Notes: generated by a model from the letters alone, not told the origin. DNA of 64,000 nt from Centipeda felix (GCF_900186465.1 NZ_LT891958.1:62001-126000), one strand, 5' to 3'. Shown: positions 35,064-45,332, numbered from the stretch's first letter. Translations and numbers: made by a program.

Positions 35064-36518
35064 TTAGCCCTTTTTCTTCAGCTCTTGCAGCTTCGGTCCC
35101 ATGATGCGCTTATACGCCTCAACACCCGGCTGATCGAACGCATCGACATCCGCCAACTCACCCTCGTAGGCAATGGACATCGCAAGCATGTAGAGCAGCT
35201 CGCCGAGATGATACGGCGTCAGCTCCGGCAGTGCAAACACGGCACTGTAGCGCTTGTTCGACGCAAGTGCATCGGCGTTTGACTGGCGCGCTACCTCAAG
35301 TGCTGCCCCCATCGTCACACCCGCCACATCCGCAAGTTTCTTGACCTCGGGGAACACATTCGGAATGACAAGATCATCTGCCCACTTGTCGATGCGGATG
35401 AACTGCACCACCTTGTTGAGCTTGCCCTCCTGATGCTGCTGCGTCTGCGCGTGCATATCCGTCGTGCCGACCGCAACGACAGGCGTACGTCCGTAGCAGA
35501 CTTCCTTGCCCTCCTTGTTGAACTGCTTGCCGAGCGACTCGGCGAGCAGCTGAATGTACCACTCGGAGACGGACTTCAGATAGTCGCCATAGGGCATCAT
35601 GACCTCGATGTCGCGGCCGTGCTTCTCGGATGCCGCAAACTTCAGCGCGGCGTTGAGCATCGCGGGATTCTTCCAGAGGTCGTCATTCTGACAAACCTCG
35701 TCCATGTCACGCGCCCCCGCGAGGAAGCTCTCAATATCAAAGCCAATGCACGCGGCGAGCGTCAGCCCGACCTCGGTAAAGACGGTGAAGCGTCCGCCCA
35801 CGCCGTCCGGCACAGCGAACTGTTTCCAGCCCTTGTCCATCGCGAGCTTTTTGAGCAGCGTCGGCTTCTCCTCGTTCGGATCGGTGACCGCGACCACCTC
35901 AACCTCGATATTGTCCGCCTTCATGAACGCATCGTACATCACCATGAAGTTCGACATCGTATCGAGCGTGCCGCCCGACTTCGAGATGACGAGCAGCATG
36001 ATACGCAGCGGCTGTCCACCATGCGTTTTCTTGATCTGCGCAACATCCTTCATGTGGTTGATGATGTCGCCCGTACGGCGCGGGTCGATGTTGTTGCCGC
36101 TGAAGTAGATGCGCGGATAGTTGTCCCGCTGCTCGTTCGAGAGCGAGTTCCAGAGCTCACCGCAGTGCACGTCGAACAGCACCTTGTTCCCGAGGAAGGA
36201 GCCGCCGATGCCGAGGGAAATGACGACATCCGTATTCTCCTGCACGTGCTTACCGAGCTCCTTCAGACGTGCGATAGACGCGGGCGAGTTGATGTTGCCT
36301 TCCTTGATGTACGGCGTCTGCGAGAACAGCACCTTCTCCGGCTCCCCGTCCTTCGAGAGATGCCCACGGATAAAGCCTGTCTCACGCATGACCTTCATCG
36401 CTGCGTGCGCTTTTTTGAGCGCATCGGCGTAGGAGGCGAGATCGGCATCGGTCACCTTTCCCTCACCATAGAGATCGTCATAGTCAAACGTAAAACCTGA
36501 CTTCAGTACAAGACTCAT
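35064..36518 (-). CDS. pgi: Glucose-6-phosphate isomerase
   Basis: 484 residues from ATG 36518, with AAAGGGGC upstream; the frame is open further up but with no protein-like content. It interconverts glucose-6-phosphate and fructose-6-phosphate. Motifs: SLGIGGSFLGNKVLFD, the sugar-phosphate loop VISKSGGTLDT, DGVGGRFTVFTEVG, and the C-terminal HLGELLYMLAMSIAYEGEL. It lies 17 bases after the phosphohexomutase gene and is clearly co-transcribed with it. Confidence 0.96.
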   Translation of the reverse strand: MSLVLKSGFTFDYDDLYGEGKVTDADLASYADALKKAHAAMKVMRETGFIRGHLSKDGEPEKVLFSQTPYIKEGNINSPASIARLKELGKHVQENTDVVISLGIGGSFLGNKVLFDVHCGELWNSLSNEQRDNYPRIYFSGNNIDPRRTGDIINHMKDVAQIKKTHGGQPLRIMLLVISKSGGTLDTMSNFMVMYDAFMKADNIEVEVVAVTDPNEEKPTLLKKLAMDKGWKQFAVPDGVGGRFTVFTEVGLTLAACIGFDIESFLAGARDMDEVCQNDDLWKNPAMLNAALKFAASEKHGRDIEVMMPYGDYLKSVSEWYIQLLAESLGKQFNKEGKEVCYGRTPVVAVGTTDMHAQTQQHQEGKLNKVVQFIRIDKWADDLVIPNVFPEVKKLADVAGVTMGAALEVARQSNADALASNKRYSAVFALPELTPYHLGELLYMLAMSIAYEGELADVDAFDQPGVEAYKRIMGPKLQELKKKG

Positions 36519-36535
36519 CCAAAAAGCCCCTTTCT

Positions 36536-37891
36536 TTATGCGCGGATCTCCGCGAGCAGTTCGTCCGTCTTCTCCTTTAACAGGGCTTTGTCCTGACGCG
36601 TCTCCACATTGAGACGGATCACGGGCTCTGTATTCGACATGCGCAGGTTGAAGCGCCACTTGTCAAACTCGATGGAGAGACCATCCACCTTCGTCACCTT
36701 GCCGCCCGGACCGTACTTTGCTTCGATGCGATCCATGACCGCCTTGGCGTCGGCGACCTTGCTGTTGATCTCGCCCGAGGTCGGATAGCGATCCATACGT
36801 GCCTGCATGAGCTCCGACAACGTCTTTCCGCCCGCCGCGCTCATCAGCTCTGCGACGAGCAGCCACGGAATCTGTCCGCTGTCGCAGTAAGAGAACTCAC
36901 GGAAATAATGATGCGCGCTCATCTCGCCGCCATAGATCGCATTGACCTCGCGCATCTTGTCCTTAATGAAGGCGTGGCCGCTCTTGCACATGACTGCCTT
37001 GCCGCCCAGCTGTTCTGCAATCTCAAGCGTATTCCACGTCAGACGCGGGTCGTAGATGACGCTCGCGCCCTTATTCTTTTTCAGGAATGCCTCGGCGAGG
37101 AAGCCGACCATGTAGTAGCCCTCGATGAAGCCGCCCTTCTCGTCAAAGAGGAAGCAGCGATCGAAGTCGCCGTCCCATGCCACACCGAAGTCCGCCCCCG
37201 TCTCGCGCACGACCTTCGCCGTCGCCTCACGGTTCTCCTGCAGGATGGGGTTTGGCACGCCGTTCGGGAAATTGCCGTCCGGCTCGTTATAGACCTTGAC
37301 CAGCTCGAAGGGCAGGAACTTCTCCATCGCATTGATGATCGGGCCTGCCGCACCGTTGCCCGTATTGACGACGATCTTATACGGTTTCAGCTTGCTCACA
37401 TCGACATAGGAAAGGATATGCTTAACATATTCATCCAATATATCCTTCTTCTCGATATGTCCCGCCGAGGGTGCGGGGTCGGGATAGGTACCGCCGACCG
37501 CCATCGCCGCGATGTCCTTGAGCCCCGTATCGCTTGAGATGGGGCGCGACTCCGCGCGGACGAACTTCATTCCGTTGTACTGCTTCGGGTTATGGCTCGC
37601 CGTAATCATAATGCCGCCGTCGAGACCCAGATGTGCCGTCGTGAAGTAGATCATCTCCGTGCCGCACTGGCCAATATCCACGACATTGCAGCCTGCCTCC
37701 GTCAGCCCCTTCGCGAGTGCATCGCTCAGTGAAGGTCCAGACAGTCGTATATCATGCCCAATGGCAACCGACTTCGCCTGAAACAGCGTCGGGAAGCTGC
37801 GTCCGACACGATACGCCAGTTCTTCATTCACCTCGTCCGGATAGACGCCACGCACATCGTATGCGCCAAAGCCCTTGTCTGTTACTGCCAT
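36536..37891 (-). CDS. manB: Phosphomannomutase/phosphoglucomutase
   Basis: 451 residues from ATG 37891, behind GAGGAGGGG. It belongs to the alpha-D-phosphohexomutase family: FGAYDVRGVYPDE at the N terminus, the phosphoserine loop ITASHNPKQYNGMKF, the metal loop AWDGDFDRCFLFDE and the sugar-binding GGEMSAHHYFREF. It interconverts hexose-1- and hexose-6-phosphates. Together with pgi it could feed glucose-1-phosphate to the glycogen operon and mannose to surface sugars. Which sugar it prefers cannot be told. Confidence 0.93.
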   Translation of the reverse strand: MAVTDKGFGAYDVRGVYPDEVNEELAYRVGRSFPTLFQAKSVAIGHDIRLSGPSLSDALAKGLTEAGCNVVDIGQCGTEMIYFTTAHLGLDGGIMITASHNPKQYNGMKFVRAESRPISSDTGLKDIAAMAVGGTYPDPAPSAGHIEKKDILDEYVKHILSYVDVSKLKPYKIVVNTGNGAAGPIINAMEKFLPFELVKVYNEPDGNFPNGVPNPILQENREATAKVVRETGADFGVAWDGDFDRCFLFDEKGGFIEGYYMVGFLAEAFLKKNKGASVIYDPRLTWNTLEIAEQLGGKAVMCKSGHAFIKDKMREVNAIYGGEMSAHHYFREFSYCDSGQIPWLLVAELMSAAGGKTLSELMQARMDRYPTSGEINSKVADAKAVMDRIEAKYGPGGKVTKVDGLSIEFDKWRFNLRMSNTEPVIRLNVETRQDKALLKEKTDELLAEIRA

Positions 37892-37932
37892 AAACGTCCC
37901 CTCCTCATGGGGTGCCCACGCGCCCCCGCTCC

Positions 37933-37966
37933 CCTCTCGGCAGTCGCATAAACTGTGCCGAAGAGG
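37933..37966 (-). other. Hairpin in the leader of the phosphohexomutase-pgi operon
   Basis: CCTCTCGGCAG (37933-37943) pairs with CTGTGCCGAAGAGG (37953-37966) with two bulges. There is no T-run. The region upstream to 38056 is AT-rich, but I find no convincing promoter pair in it. Confidence 0.35.
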
Positions 37967-38056
37967 CATGAAAAATCGTATATAGTAGTATTTCGCCATT
38001 TTTTTCGCATTTCCTGTTTGCTTCCCAAAATTTTGAGAACGTTTTACAAGAGCAAC

Positions 38057-38223
38057 TAAGGAATCACTGATAAAATGAGGTCTGCCAGATTGGCGTAGAT
38101 TTTTTCGTCCGAACGAGGTGGAAAACCGGACGCAGAGTGGTGCTCTGTGGAGGATTTTCCGCCGAAGTGCGGGCAAAAAAGATGCGTCAAGATGGTTGTA
38201 CCGAATTTATCAGTGCTTCCTTA
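38057..38223. repeat. TA-flanked palindromic element, full copy (167 bp)
   Basis: The ends are inverted repeats: TAAGGAATCACTGATAAA on the left and TTTATCAGTGCTTCCTTA on the right. The whole element can fold into one long imperfect hairpin: inner arms TTTTTTCGTCCG with CGGGCAAAAAA, GGAAAACC with GGATTTTCC, and an apex CAGAG-TGGTG-CTCTG. It has no coding capacity. The terminal TA on both sides recalls miniature elements moved by IS630/mariner-type transposases. A short copy lies at 23914-23975 and a diverged one at 49821-49884. Confidence 0.75.
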
Positions 38224-38304
38224 AGTTTACATCAAGGACCTCTTGTGCTAGGATAAAAATATCATAGAATGTTATCATTTGCTGCATGAAAGTCTGGTGT
38301 CCGC

Positions 38305-39261
38305 ATGGACGAAGTTATGTCTCGGCTGATCTTTCTCGTCACCGATCTGATCCTGCCTCTCATCGTCGGCTACATTCTCTATCAACGTCGCCTGCTCTCC
38401 GACGGGATGCTCAATCGCCTCATCCGCATCAATATCGTCGCCTTCTTTACGCTGCTCTCGCTCTTCAGTTTCTGGGCTCTGCCGCTGACCAAGGATGTAC
38501 TCGTCCTGCCCTTTTTCTTTGCGTTTATCATCCTCTTTCCGGGATTTATCAGTTGGCGTTTCCTCGGACGGCGGTTACACAGCTCCATCGACCGCGGCAC
38601 ACATCTCATCTCTGCGCTGCTCTCGAACATCGGGACGCTCGGCGGCATCTGCGCCTATATCATCTACGGAGAGCGCGGCTTTGCCTATGCGCAGATCGGC
38701 AGTGCGTGCCAGAACCTCGTGCTCGTCCTGCTCGCCTTCCCCATCGCCCAGTACTACTATCTCCTGCACAAGAGCCACGGGCGCAGCGCCCGCCTTGACG
38801 CACGCGGCTTTCTGGGGCTCCTCATCTCGTGGAATCAGCTCAGCATCCTCGGCATGGCGGCGGGGCTCGCCCTCAATGCGGGCGGTGTCGTGCGCCCACC
38901 TGTCCTCGCAGAGACGTTCTCCTATCTCATCCACGTCTCTGCATGGATTGCGATGCTCCCCATCGGCTCCCTCATCAACTTTCGACGGGCACGCCACTTC
39001 ATCTATCTGACACTCGACATGATTCTCCTGCGCTTTCTGATCGTCCCCGCCGCTACCTTTATCGTGGCACGGCTCATCATCAGCGACCCCATCATCCAGA
39101 ACTCCCTCGTTCTGTTCGCGGGCGTGCCAGCCGCGATCAACGCCACCCTCACCGCCCGTCTCTACCATCTGAACGTCGACTACACCATCGCCGTCTTTCT
39201 CGTCACCACCGTTCTCTACCTCTGCATCCTCTTCCCCATCACATTCTTCCTATTTCGATAA
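38305..39261 (+). CDS. AEC-family-like permease, first of a tandem pair
   Basis: 318 residues and about ten membrane spans in the two-fold pattern of auxin-efflux-carrier (AEC) type proteins, with SNIGTLGGICAYIIYGERG and SWNQLSILGMAAGLALNAGG in mid-protein. Family members move organic acids or amino acids across the inner membrane; the substrate here is unknown. The ribosome site before ATG 38305 is weak, and a second ATG at 38317 is possible. It starts about 80 bases after the palindromic element. Confidence 0.75.
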   Translation: MDEVMSRLIFLVTDLILPLIVGYILYQRRLLSDGMLNRLIRINIVAFFTLLSLFSFWALPLTKDVLVLPFFFAFIILFPGFISWRFLGRRLHSSIDRGTHLISALLSNIGTLGGICAYIIYGERGFAYAQIGSACQNLVLVLLAFPIAQYYYLLHKSHGRSARLDARGFLGLLISWNQLSILGMAAGLALNAGGVVRPPVLAETFSYLIHVSAWIAMLPIGSLINFRRARHFIYLTLDMILLRFLIVPAATFIVARLIISDPIIQNSLVLFAGVPAAINATLTARLYHLNVDYTIAVFLVTTVLYLCILFPITFFLFR

Positions 39262-39341
39262 ATGAAATGCACTTTCTGGAGAGAAGGTGCCCGTGCAAAC
39301 ACCACCATAACAAGCCATCACACTAGAAGGAGGTCCTTCCC

Positions 39342-40295
39342 GTGGACAGTTCGGATTTTCGCATCATCTATCTCTTTACCGATCTCCTCGCGCCCCTCAT
39401 CGTCGGCTATCTTCTCTATCGGCGCGGCATGATCTCCGATGACCTCATCCGACGCATCCTGCGCCTGAACGTCATCGTCATCTACACCATCCTCGCCCTC
39501 ATGAGCTGTTGGACACTCCCGATCTCGTGGGATCTCGCGCTCATCCCCGTCTATGGCATTCTCATCGTCCTCTTCCCGGGGTTCATCGGCTGGGCATTCT
39601 TCATCCGCAAATACCACAACCCGCTTGACCGCGGCGCCTTTCTCTGCAACGCCATGATGTCGAACATCACCACCCTCGGCGGAGTCTGTGCCTACATCAT
39701 CTACGGCGAGCAGGGTTTCGGCTACGCGCAGATCATGGGCATCTTTCAGACGATCCTGCTCGTCCTCGCCGTCTTTCCGATGGCGCAGTTCTACTGTCTC
39801 CAGCATGAAAATCACGGCGACACGGGCAAGGTCAGCCTACGCGTGCGCGATATCCTCCTCTCGTGGAATCAACTCAGCATCCTCGGCATGGCGGCGGGGC
39901 TCCTGCTCAACGCGGCAGGCATTGCGCGTCCGCCCGCTGTGGGCACGGCATTCGAGGGACTGATTCACTTCGGTGCATGGTTCGGTATGCTGCCCGTCGG
40001 TGCGCTCATCAACCTGCATCGCACACGTCGCTACGCGCCCTACACCCTCGACCTCTTCATCCTGCGCTTTCTCGTCATGCCCGCCTTTATGTTCGCGATC
40101 AGCTATCCCTTCGTCCACGATCCCGTCCTCCTCGGGGCAATCCTCGTCTTCTCCGTCACGCCGGGTGCGATCAACTCTGTCACAGCGGCAAAACTCTATC
40201 ATCTCAACGTGGACTTTACCATCTCTGGATTTCTCACGACGAGCATTGCCTTCTTCTTCCTCGTCTATCCCGCGCTGTTCTTCCTGCTGCGATAA
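39342..40295 (+). CDS. AEC-family-like permease, second of a tandem pair
   Basis: 317 residues starting at GTG 39342, with AAGGAGG upstream. It is a clear paralog of the preceding gene: same length, NITTLGGVCAYIIYGEQGFG and LSWNQLSILGMAAGLLLNAAG in the same places, and the same C-terminal layout (LYHLNVDFTISGFLTT). The two genes are 80 bases apart and probably arose by tandem duplication. They may act as a heteromer or have different substrates (inference). Confidence 0.78.
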   Translation: MDSSDFRIIYLFTDLLAPLIVGYLLYRRGMISDDLIRRILRLNVIVIYTILALMSCWTLPISWDLALIPVYGILIVLFPGFIGWAFFIRKYHNPLDRGAFLCNAMMSNITTLGGVCAYIIYGEQGFGYAQIMGIFQTILLVLAVFPMAQFYCLQHENHGDTGKVSLRVRDILLSWNQLSILGMAAGLLLNAAGIARPPAVGTAFEGLIHFGAWFGMLPVGALINLHRTRRYAPYTLDLFILRFLVMPAFMFAISYPFVHDPVLLGAILVFSVTPGAINSVTAAKLYHLNVDFTISGFLTTSIAFFFLVYPALFFLLR

Positions 40296-40309
40296 GCCCC
40301 TACGTATGC

Positions 40310-40343
40310 AAAATCCCTGCCGCATTCCTGCGGCAGGGATTTT
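40310..40343. terminator. Bidirectional terminator between the permeases and the chemoreceptor
   Basis: AAAATCCCTGCCGCA pairs perfectly with TGCGGCAGGGATTTT around a four-base loop, between converging genes. Confidence 0.9.
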
Positions 40344-40379
40344 CAATGTCAATATGCAGATAGAAGTACAAAATAACGA

Positions 40380-42512
40380 TCAGAGGCGGAAGCGCTCAAC
40401 CTCATTCTGCAGATCGGTCGCGATCTGGGCAAGGCTCTCGCTCGCCTCAGCGATGTCCGCGAGTGCCTGTGTCTGCGTGTCGACGGCGGCTTCCGATTCA
40501 TTCGTCGTCGCATCGTTCTCCTTTGCCATATCCATCAGCTTATTGCTGACGGCGGCAATCGCCTTGTTCTTCTCCGTCAGCTTCTCGGAGGATTCGTTCA
40601 GCTTCGTCACAACGCTGTTCGCGCCTTCGACCGCCTCGGCAATCATGTCGAAGCGACGCTGCGTACGCTCGAGGTTGACGTTGCTCTCCTCGACCAGCTT
40701 CTTGGAGACCTCCATTGTATCGACCGCCTGCTGCGACTTCGTCTTGAGCTCGCCGATGATGCCGTTGATCTCATCCGTAAAGCCGCGCGACTGCTCCGCG
40801 AGCTTGCGGATCTCCTCGGCGACGACCGCGAATCCGCGTCCCGCCTCGCCCGCACGCGCCGCCTCGATGGCAGCGTTGAGCGCAAGGAGGTTCGTCTGCT
40901 CGGAGATGGACTGGATCATCGCGCTCGCCTCTTCGATACGCTCCGCACGCTCATTCGTCTCCTCGACCACACGCGAGACCTCCTGTGTGGCATTGGCAGT
41001 CTCGGCGGACTTCTTCATGAGGTCGGCGAGGATCTCCGCGCCCTCGGTCTGGCGCTTTTGGATATTCGCCGTCGCCTCGTTCATCTCCGTCATGACCTTG
41101 CGGTTGTCATCGAGCAGGTGGAGAATCTCGTCTGTATGATCGACCGCATCCTGCGTGTCCGCAACCTGCACGCGTGCACTCTCGGCGATGTCGTGGATGC
41201 CCTTGCGTACCGTCTCCGCCGAGTGCGCCGTGTTCTGCGCCGTCGCCGTCAGCTCCTCACTCGTCGCCGCAACAGACTGCGAGACACCGTTGATCTTGCC
41301 GATGATCTCGCGCAGGCTGTTCGCCATGCGCCCGAGTGAGCGAATCATCGCGCCGATCTCATCGGCACGATCCAGATAGATCGCGGCATGCTTTCCCTTC
41401 TCGTGATCCAGATCGAGATCGGAAAAACGCGTCAAAATCCCCGTCACATCCCCAATGGGAACGATCAAGCGCCGCTGAATGAACATTGCGAGGGCGATGA
41501 CGAGCACCACCGTACAGATCACGGCAAGCACAACGGAGAAGATCACCATCTCGCGCGCCGTACCGACAAATTTATCCTTATCCGTAATGGAGAAGATCGC
41601 CCACGGTGTATCAATTCCGTCATAGTGGAGCGCGTAGAAGACGTAGACCGACTCCTTGCCTGTCGTCGGCGACACATTCATCAGGCTGTATGGACCGTCT
41701 GTGAAGATCTCCTTCTTATCCTGCTCCGTCGATCCCATCAGCTGGAACGCGTCCTTCATGATGGAGTCGGGACTCGTCCCATGCGCCACGAGACGTCCCG
41801 CATTATCGATCAGGAGGTAGATGTTGTCCGGCGTACTCGCCTTCTCGAAATCCTTCTGGATCTGCTCCATGTCAAAGTCAAGTGAGATTGCACCGACAAA
41901 ATGCCCATCTACAATCAGAGGGATGGCGAGCGACACCACGAGAGTCTTCTTGCCGCCGACCTCCTCATAGTACGGATTCGTCAGCGTGAGCTTGGACGTA
42001 CGCTTTGGCTCCGTATACCAATCAGCCGTCTCATAGCCCGTGCTCGGCTCGAACTCTACGCTGCTGCCCTCACGGCTCACGTAGGAAATCATGCGTCCTG
42101 TGCTGTCCGAGAGTGGGTCGCTCGTATGTGCGGCGTCGTTGCCGTCAAAGGCATTCGGTTCAAAGACCACCCCCACGCCCACAAGGTTACTGTTGGACTG
42201 AATCAGATCCGCAAGGTTTTTGTTCAGTGCCTCACGGCTGCGTGCCTCCGGCGGTGCCTGCATCATCGTGTAGATGCGCTGACGCAGCCCCTCCCCCGAC
42301 TGTTTGATCGAGGCATAGCGGTTGAAGACCGGGCGGATCTTGTCCCCCAGCTCGTTGTACTTCGCCTGCGTCCCCACGGTGAGGAGTTCATCATACGCGC
42401 GATAGCCGACGAACGAGACGAGAATCGTCACCATCACGACAATCCCGACGAGCGTGATCGCGTTCAGCTGAAAGCCGATACCCCTTCCCTGTATTTGCCG
42501 TTGTTCCTGCAA
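40380..42512 (-). CDS. Methyl-accepting chemotaxis protein with Cache sensor domain
   Basis: 710 residues. A membrane span near the N terminus is followed by a large extracytoplasmic sensor of Cache type ([51 protein letters not shown]). A second span near residues 325-350, a HAMP region and a long coiled-coil signalling domain come next. The hairpin tip [19 protein letters not shown] then [18 protein letters not shown] is diagnostic. It steers flagella through CheA/CheW, which fits a motile Selenomonas-like cell. The ligand is unknown but Cache domains often bind amino or organic acids. It is a single gene. Confidence 0.95.
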   Translation of the reverse strand: MQEQRQIQGRGIGFQLNAITLVGIVVMVTILVSFVGYRAYDELLTVGTQAKYNELGDKIRPVFNRYASIKQSGEGLRQRIYTMMQAPPEARSREALNKNLADLIQSNSNLVGVGVVFEPNAFDGNDAAHTSDPLSDSTGRMISYVSREGSSVEFEPSTGYETADWYTEPKRTSKLTLTNPYYEEVGGKKTLVVSLAIPLIVDGHFVGAISLDFDMEQIQKDFEKASTPDNIYLLIDNAGRLVAHGTSPDSIMKDAFQLMGSTEQDKKEIFTDGPYSLMNVSPTTGKESVYVFYALHYDGIDTPWAIFSITDKDKFVGTAREMVIFSVVLAVICTVVLVIALAMFIQRRLIVPIGDVTGILTRFSDLDLDHEKGKHAAIYLDRADEIGAMIRSLGRMANSLREIIGKINGVSQSVAATSEELTATAQNTAHSAETVRKGIHDIAESARVQVADTQDAVDHTDEILHLLDDNRKVMTEMNEATANIQKRQTEGAEILADLMKKSAETANATQEVSRVVEETNERAERIEEASAMIQSISEQTNLLALNAAIEAARAGEAGRGFAVVAEEIRKLAEQSRGFTDEINGIIGELKTKSQQAVDTMEVSKKLVEESNVNLERTQRRFDMIAEAVEGANSVVTKLNESSEKLTEKNKAIAAVSNKLMDMAKENDATTNESEAAVDTQTQALADIAEASESLAQIATDLQNEVERFRL

Positions 42513-42939
42513 ATCATTCTCTCCTTTCCCCTGTGTCGCCGCCCCATCACGCCGACCACATGCATCGATGCAGCAAAATAAAATACTGCATTATTTTCGT
42601 ATGTTACATATTCGTCATACTCTTTACTTCTCCTTCCTTAAATTAAAAGAAAAATAACTTAAGAAACGATCTCCATTATCTTGGATTCGATTTCTTTATT
42701 TATTTTTGCCAAATCCGGTTTTTTTGTTATAATGAGACCGTTGCATACGCAAGAACACATGGATAAATTCAACTTGTGCCTCTCAGCACATCTTTTTTGT
42801 CCGATTTTACCTGTGATTCTCCATATAGGTTCGCTCTGCGTTTGCTTTTTCTCCTCAATCGGGCGAAAAATCGGCACCAGTCTGAAGCTCTGTTGTATCC
42901 GTGATTTCTCAAATATAATAAAGGAAGTGCATTCATCTC
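42513..42939. other. 427-bp gap: divergent control region of chemoreceptor and NhaC genes
   Basis: AT-rich on the left. It holds the nhaC-like promoter at 42706-42733 and then about 200 bases of untranslated leader with a few short hairpins, for example GTGC/GCAC near 42775 and CCGATTTT with AAAATCGG further on. I recognise no riboswitch, no terminator in the leader and no small gene. Confidence 0.5.
42706..42733 (+). promoter_or_regulatory. Promoter of the NhaC-type antiporter gene
   Basis: TTGCCA (42706-42711), a 16-base spacer and a perfect TATAAT (42728-42733). Confidence 0.65.
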
Positions 42940-44451
42940 ATGACAGCAACCGCATGGTCGATTCTGCCGCCAATCATCACCATCGTCCTTGCACTCTGGA
43001 CGAAAGAAGTCTATATGTCGCTCATCATTGGCATCTTCTCGGGGGCAATGCTCTTTGCAGGAGGGAATTTCCTGCAGGCGACACTCACGATGTTTCAGGT
43101 CATGGCAGACAAGGTGGGCGGCAACGTCAACATTCTTGTCTTTCTCGTCATCCTTGGCATTCTCGTTGCCGCCATCACACGCTCGGGTGCGATGAATGCT
43201 TACGGCGAATGGGCGACACGGGCGATCCACGGCAAGCGAAGCGCATCGCTCGTCACGGTGCTCCTCGGCATCGTCATCTTCATCGATGACTATTTCAACT
43301 GCCTCACCGTCGGCACGGTCATGCGCCCCGTTACGGACAAGTTTCAGATTGCGCGGACAAAACTCGCCTACATCATCGATGCTACGGCAGCGCCGATCTG
43401 CATCATCGCCCCCGTCTCAAGCTGGGCTGCGGCAGTCGGCTCCTCCCTGCCGGAGGACTCGCCCATCGACGGCTTTATGCTCTTTTTGCAGACGATCCCA
43501 TTCAACCTATACGCATGGCTGACAATTCTCTTCATGCTCTACATTATATGGACGGGGCGTGACTTCGGAGCGATGCGCAGAAGTGTCGAGAAGTCCAATG
43601 TGGAGTTCGAGATTCCGAAGGAGTATCAGGACACGGCGGAGGCATCGGCAAGTGCAGCGAGCGAAGGACGCGGCAAAATGATCGATCTCGTGCTCCCCCT
43701 GCTTGTCCTCATCGCCGCCTGCATTTACGGGATGCTGTATACGGGCGGCATTCACGAAGGCAAGAGCATTGCACAGTCGTTCGCCGACTGCGACTCGTCA
43801 AAATCTCTCGTGCTTGGGTCGTTCATCGCCTTCGTCTTTACGGGGCTGCTCTACCTGCCGCGCCGCGTCGTCTCGTTCAACGTGTTCTGCGACAGCTTCG
43901 GCTGGGGATTCAAGGCAATGACCCCTGCCATCTTCATCCTCTGCCTTGCATGGACGCTCTCGGGGATCTGCAGCAAGGAGTACCTCAACCTCGGCGGCTT
44001 CGTCGGCACGATTGTCACCGCCAATGCGGGCGTTGTCATGTTCCTGCCGCCGCTCTTCTTCCTCGTTGCAGCAGGGCTTGCCTTCGCGACGGGCACGAGC
44101 TGGGGCACATTCGGCATCCTCATCCCAATCGCCATCGCCGTCCTCGGACAGACGGCGCCCGACATTCTCGTCGTCTCTGTCGCCGCTATCCTCTCGGGCG
44201 CGGTCTGCGGCGACCACGCATCGCCCATCTCCGACACCACCATCCTCGCGTCGGCAGGAGCGCAGTGTCACCACCTCGACCACGTATCGACCCAGCTTCC
44301 CTACGTCGCCGTCGTCGCCTCCTGCTCCCTCATCGGCTACATCGCCGACGGACTGACCGAAAACGGCTACATCGGACTCGCCGTAGGCATCGTTTCCCTC
44401 GCCGTATTCATGCTCGTGCTCTCCTCACGCGTCACTTCGGCAGAGCGGTGA
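42940..44451 (+). CDS. NhaC-type Na+/H+ antiporter family protein
   Basis: 503 residues and about eleven or twelve membrane spans. GIVIFIDDYFNCLTVGTVMRP, AAPICIIAPVSSWAAAVGSS, ATGTSWGTFGILIPIAIA and CGDHASPISDTTILASAG are hallmarks of the NhaC/MleN group, which exchange sodium for protons, sometimes together with malate and lactate. The Asp pairs in the membrane are kept. AAAGGAAG lies a little far from the ATG. A long leader precedes it. Confidence 0.9.
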   Translation: MTATAWSILPPIITIVLALWTKEVYMSLIIGIFSGAMLFAGGNFLQATLTMFQVMADKVGGNVNILVFLVILGILVAAITRSGAMNAYGEWATRAIHGKRSASLVTVLLGIVIFIDDYFNCLTVGTVMRPVTDKFQIARTKLAYIIDATAAPICIIAPVSSWAAAVGSSLPEDSPIDGFMLFLQTIPFNLYAWLTILFMLYIIWTGRDFGAMRRSVEKSNVEFEIPKEYQDTAEASASAASEGRGKMIDLVLPLLVLIAACIYGMLYTGGIHEGKSIAQSFADCDSSKSLVLGSFIAFVFTGLLYLPRRVVSFNVFCDSFGWGFKAMTPAIFILCLAWTLSGICSKEYLNLGGFVGTIVTANAGVVMFLPPLFFLVAAGLAFATGTSWGTFGILIPIAIAVLGQTAPDILVVSVAAILSGAVCGDHASPISDTTILASAGAQCHHLDHVSTQLPYVAVVASCSLIGYIADGLTENGYIGLAVGIVSLAVFMLVLSSRVTSAER

Positions 44452-44466
44452 AAACAATACGATACG

Positions 44467-44508
44467 AAAACGCCGCCAACGGGCTCTATGCCCCGTTGGC
44501 GGCGTTTT
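44467..44508. terminator. Bidirectional terminator between the antiporter and the sorbitol operon
   Basis: AAAACGCCGCCAACGGG pairs with CCCGTTGGCGGCGTTTT around a short loop, between converging genes. Confidence 0.9.
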
Positions 44509-44522
44509 GTCATATTTGGTTG

Positions 44523-45332
44523 TCAGCCTCGCGTCTTACCGCCGGCGACGTTGTACGTAACGCCGTGGATATAGGATGCACGCTCCGAAGCGAGGTAGGC
44601 GACGAGATCGGCGACCTCACTGAGCTTTCCACTGCGTCCGAGCGGTGTGGTCTTCGTGCTCGCATAGCCCTTACGCAGATCATCGACGGTGATCCCGCGC
44701 GTATAGGCGAGCGCCTCCTCATAGGCTAGGGTACGCAGCCCCGTTGCCTCAAGAATGCCGGGTGCCACCGCGACCACGCGCACGCCGAGCTTGCCGAATT
44801 CCTTTGCCCATGAACGCGTAAAGGAATTGACCGCATTCTTCGTCGCCGCATAGATGCTCTGTCCCTCAGAGCCCTCGATACCGCTCTCCGAGCTCATGTT
44901 GATGATGACGCCGTGGCCCTGTGCGACGAGCTCGCGCCCGACTTCCTGTGCGCAGAGATAGACCCCCTTGAGGTTGACCGCCGTCACCTTGTCAAAGACA
45001 GCGTCGTCCAGCTCATACTTCCCATGCGGATCCTTCGGGTCGACCAGAAGGCGCGGGATGTTGATCCCCGCATTGTTGACGAGAATATCGATGTGTCCGA
45101 ACTTCTCCTTCGCCGCCGCGACCATTGCCGCAACGCTGTCGCGCTTTGTCACATCGGTGACCACGTAGAGCATCTTGCCCTGCTTTTCATCAAAGGCAGG
45201 TGCCTGCGGATTCATATCGCAGACGACGACATTCGCGCCCTGTGCCAGAAACTCCTCGGCGACCGCCTTGCCGATCCCCGACGCGCCCCCGGTAACAATC
45301 GCAGTCTTTCCTTCAAGATTCAGCCAGCTCAT
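44523..45332 (-). CDS. srlD: Sorbitol-6-phosphate 2-dehydrogenase (SDR family)
   Basis: 269 residues. It is a classical short-chain dehydrogenase: TGGASGIGKA binds NAD, NNAG follows, and the catalytic YAATK is in mid-protein after MSSESG. The C-terminal YNVAGGKTRG closely matches sorbitol-6-phosphate dehydrogenases. It converts sorbitol-6-phosphate, made by the PTS genes just upstream, to fructose-6-phosphate. It is the last gene of the operon. Confidence 0.93.
   Translation of the reverse strand: MSWLNLEGKTAIVTGGASGIGKAVAEEFLAQGANVVVCDMNPQAPAFDEKQGKMLYVVTDVTKRDSVAAMVAAAKEKFGHIDILVNNAGINIPRLLVDPKDPHGKYELDDAVFDKVTAVNLKGVYLCAQEVGRELVAQGHGVIINMSSESGIEGSEGQSIYAATKNAVNSFTRSWAKEFGKLGVRVVAVAPGILEATGLRTLAYEEALAYTRGITVDDLRKGYASTKTTPLGRSGKLSEVADLVAYLASERASYIHGVTYNVAGGKTRG

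Noticed and set aside
42734-42939. Sodium (DUF1646-type) riboswitch before the NhaC gene
   Set aside because: I could not match any conserved core; only short generic hairpins are present.
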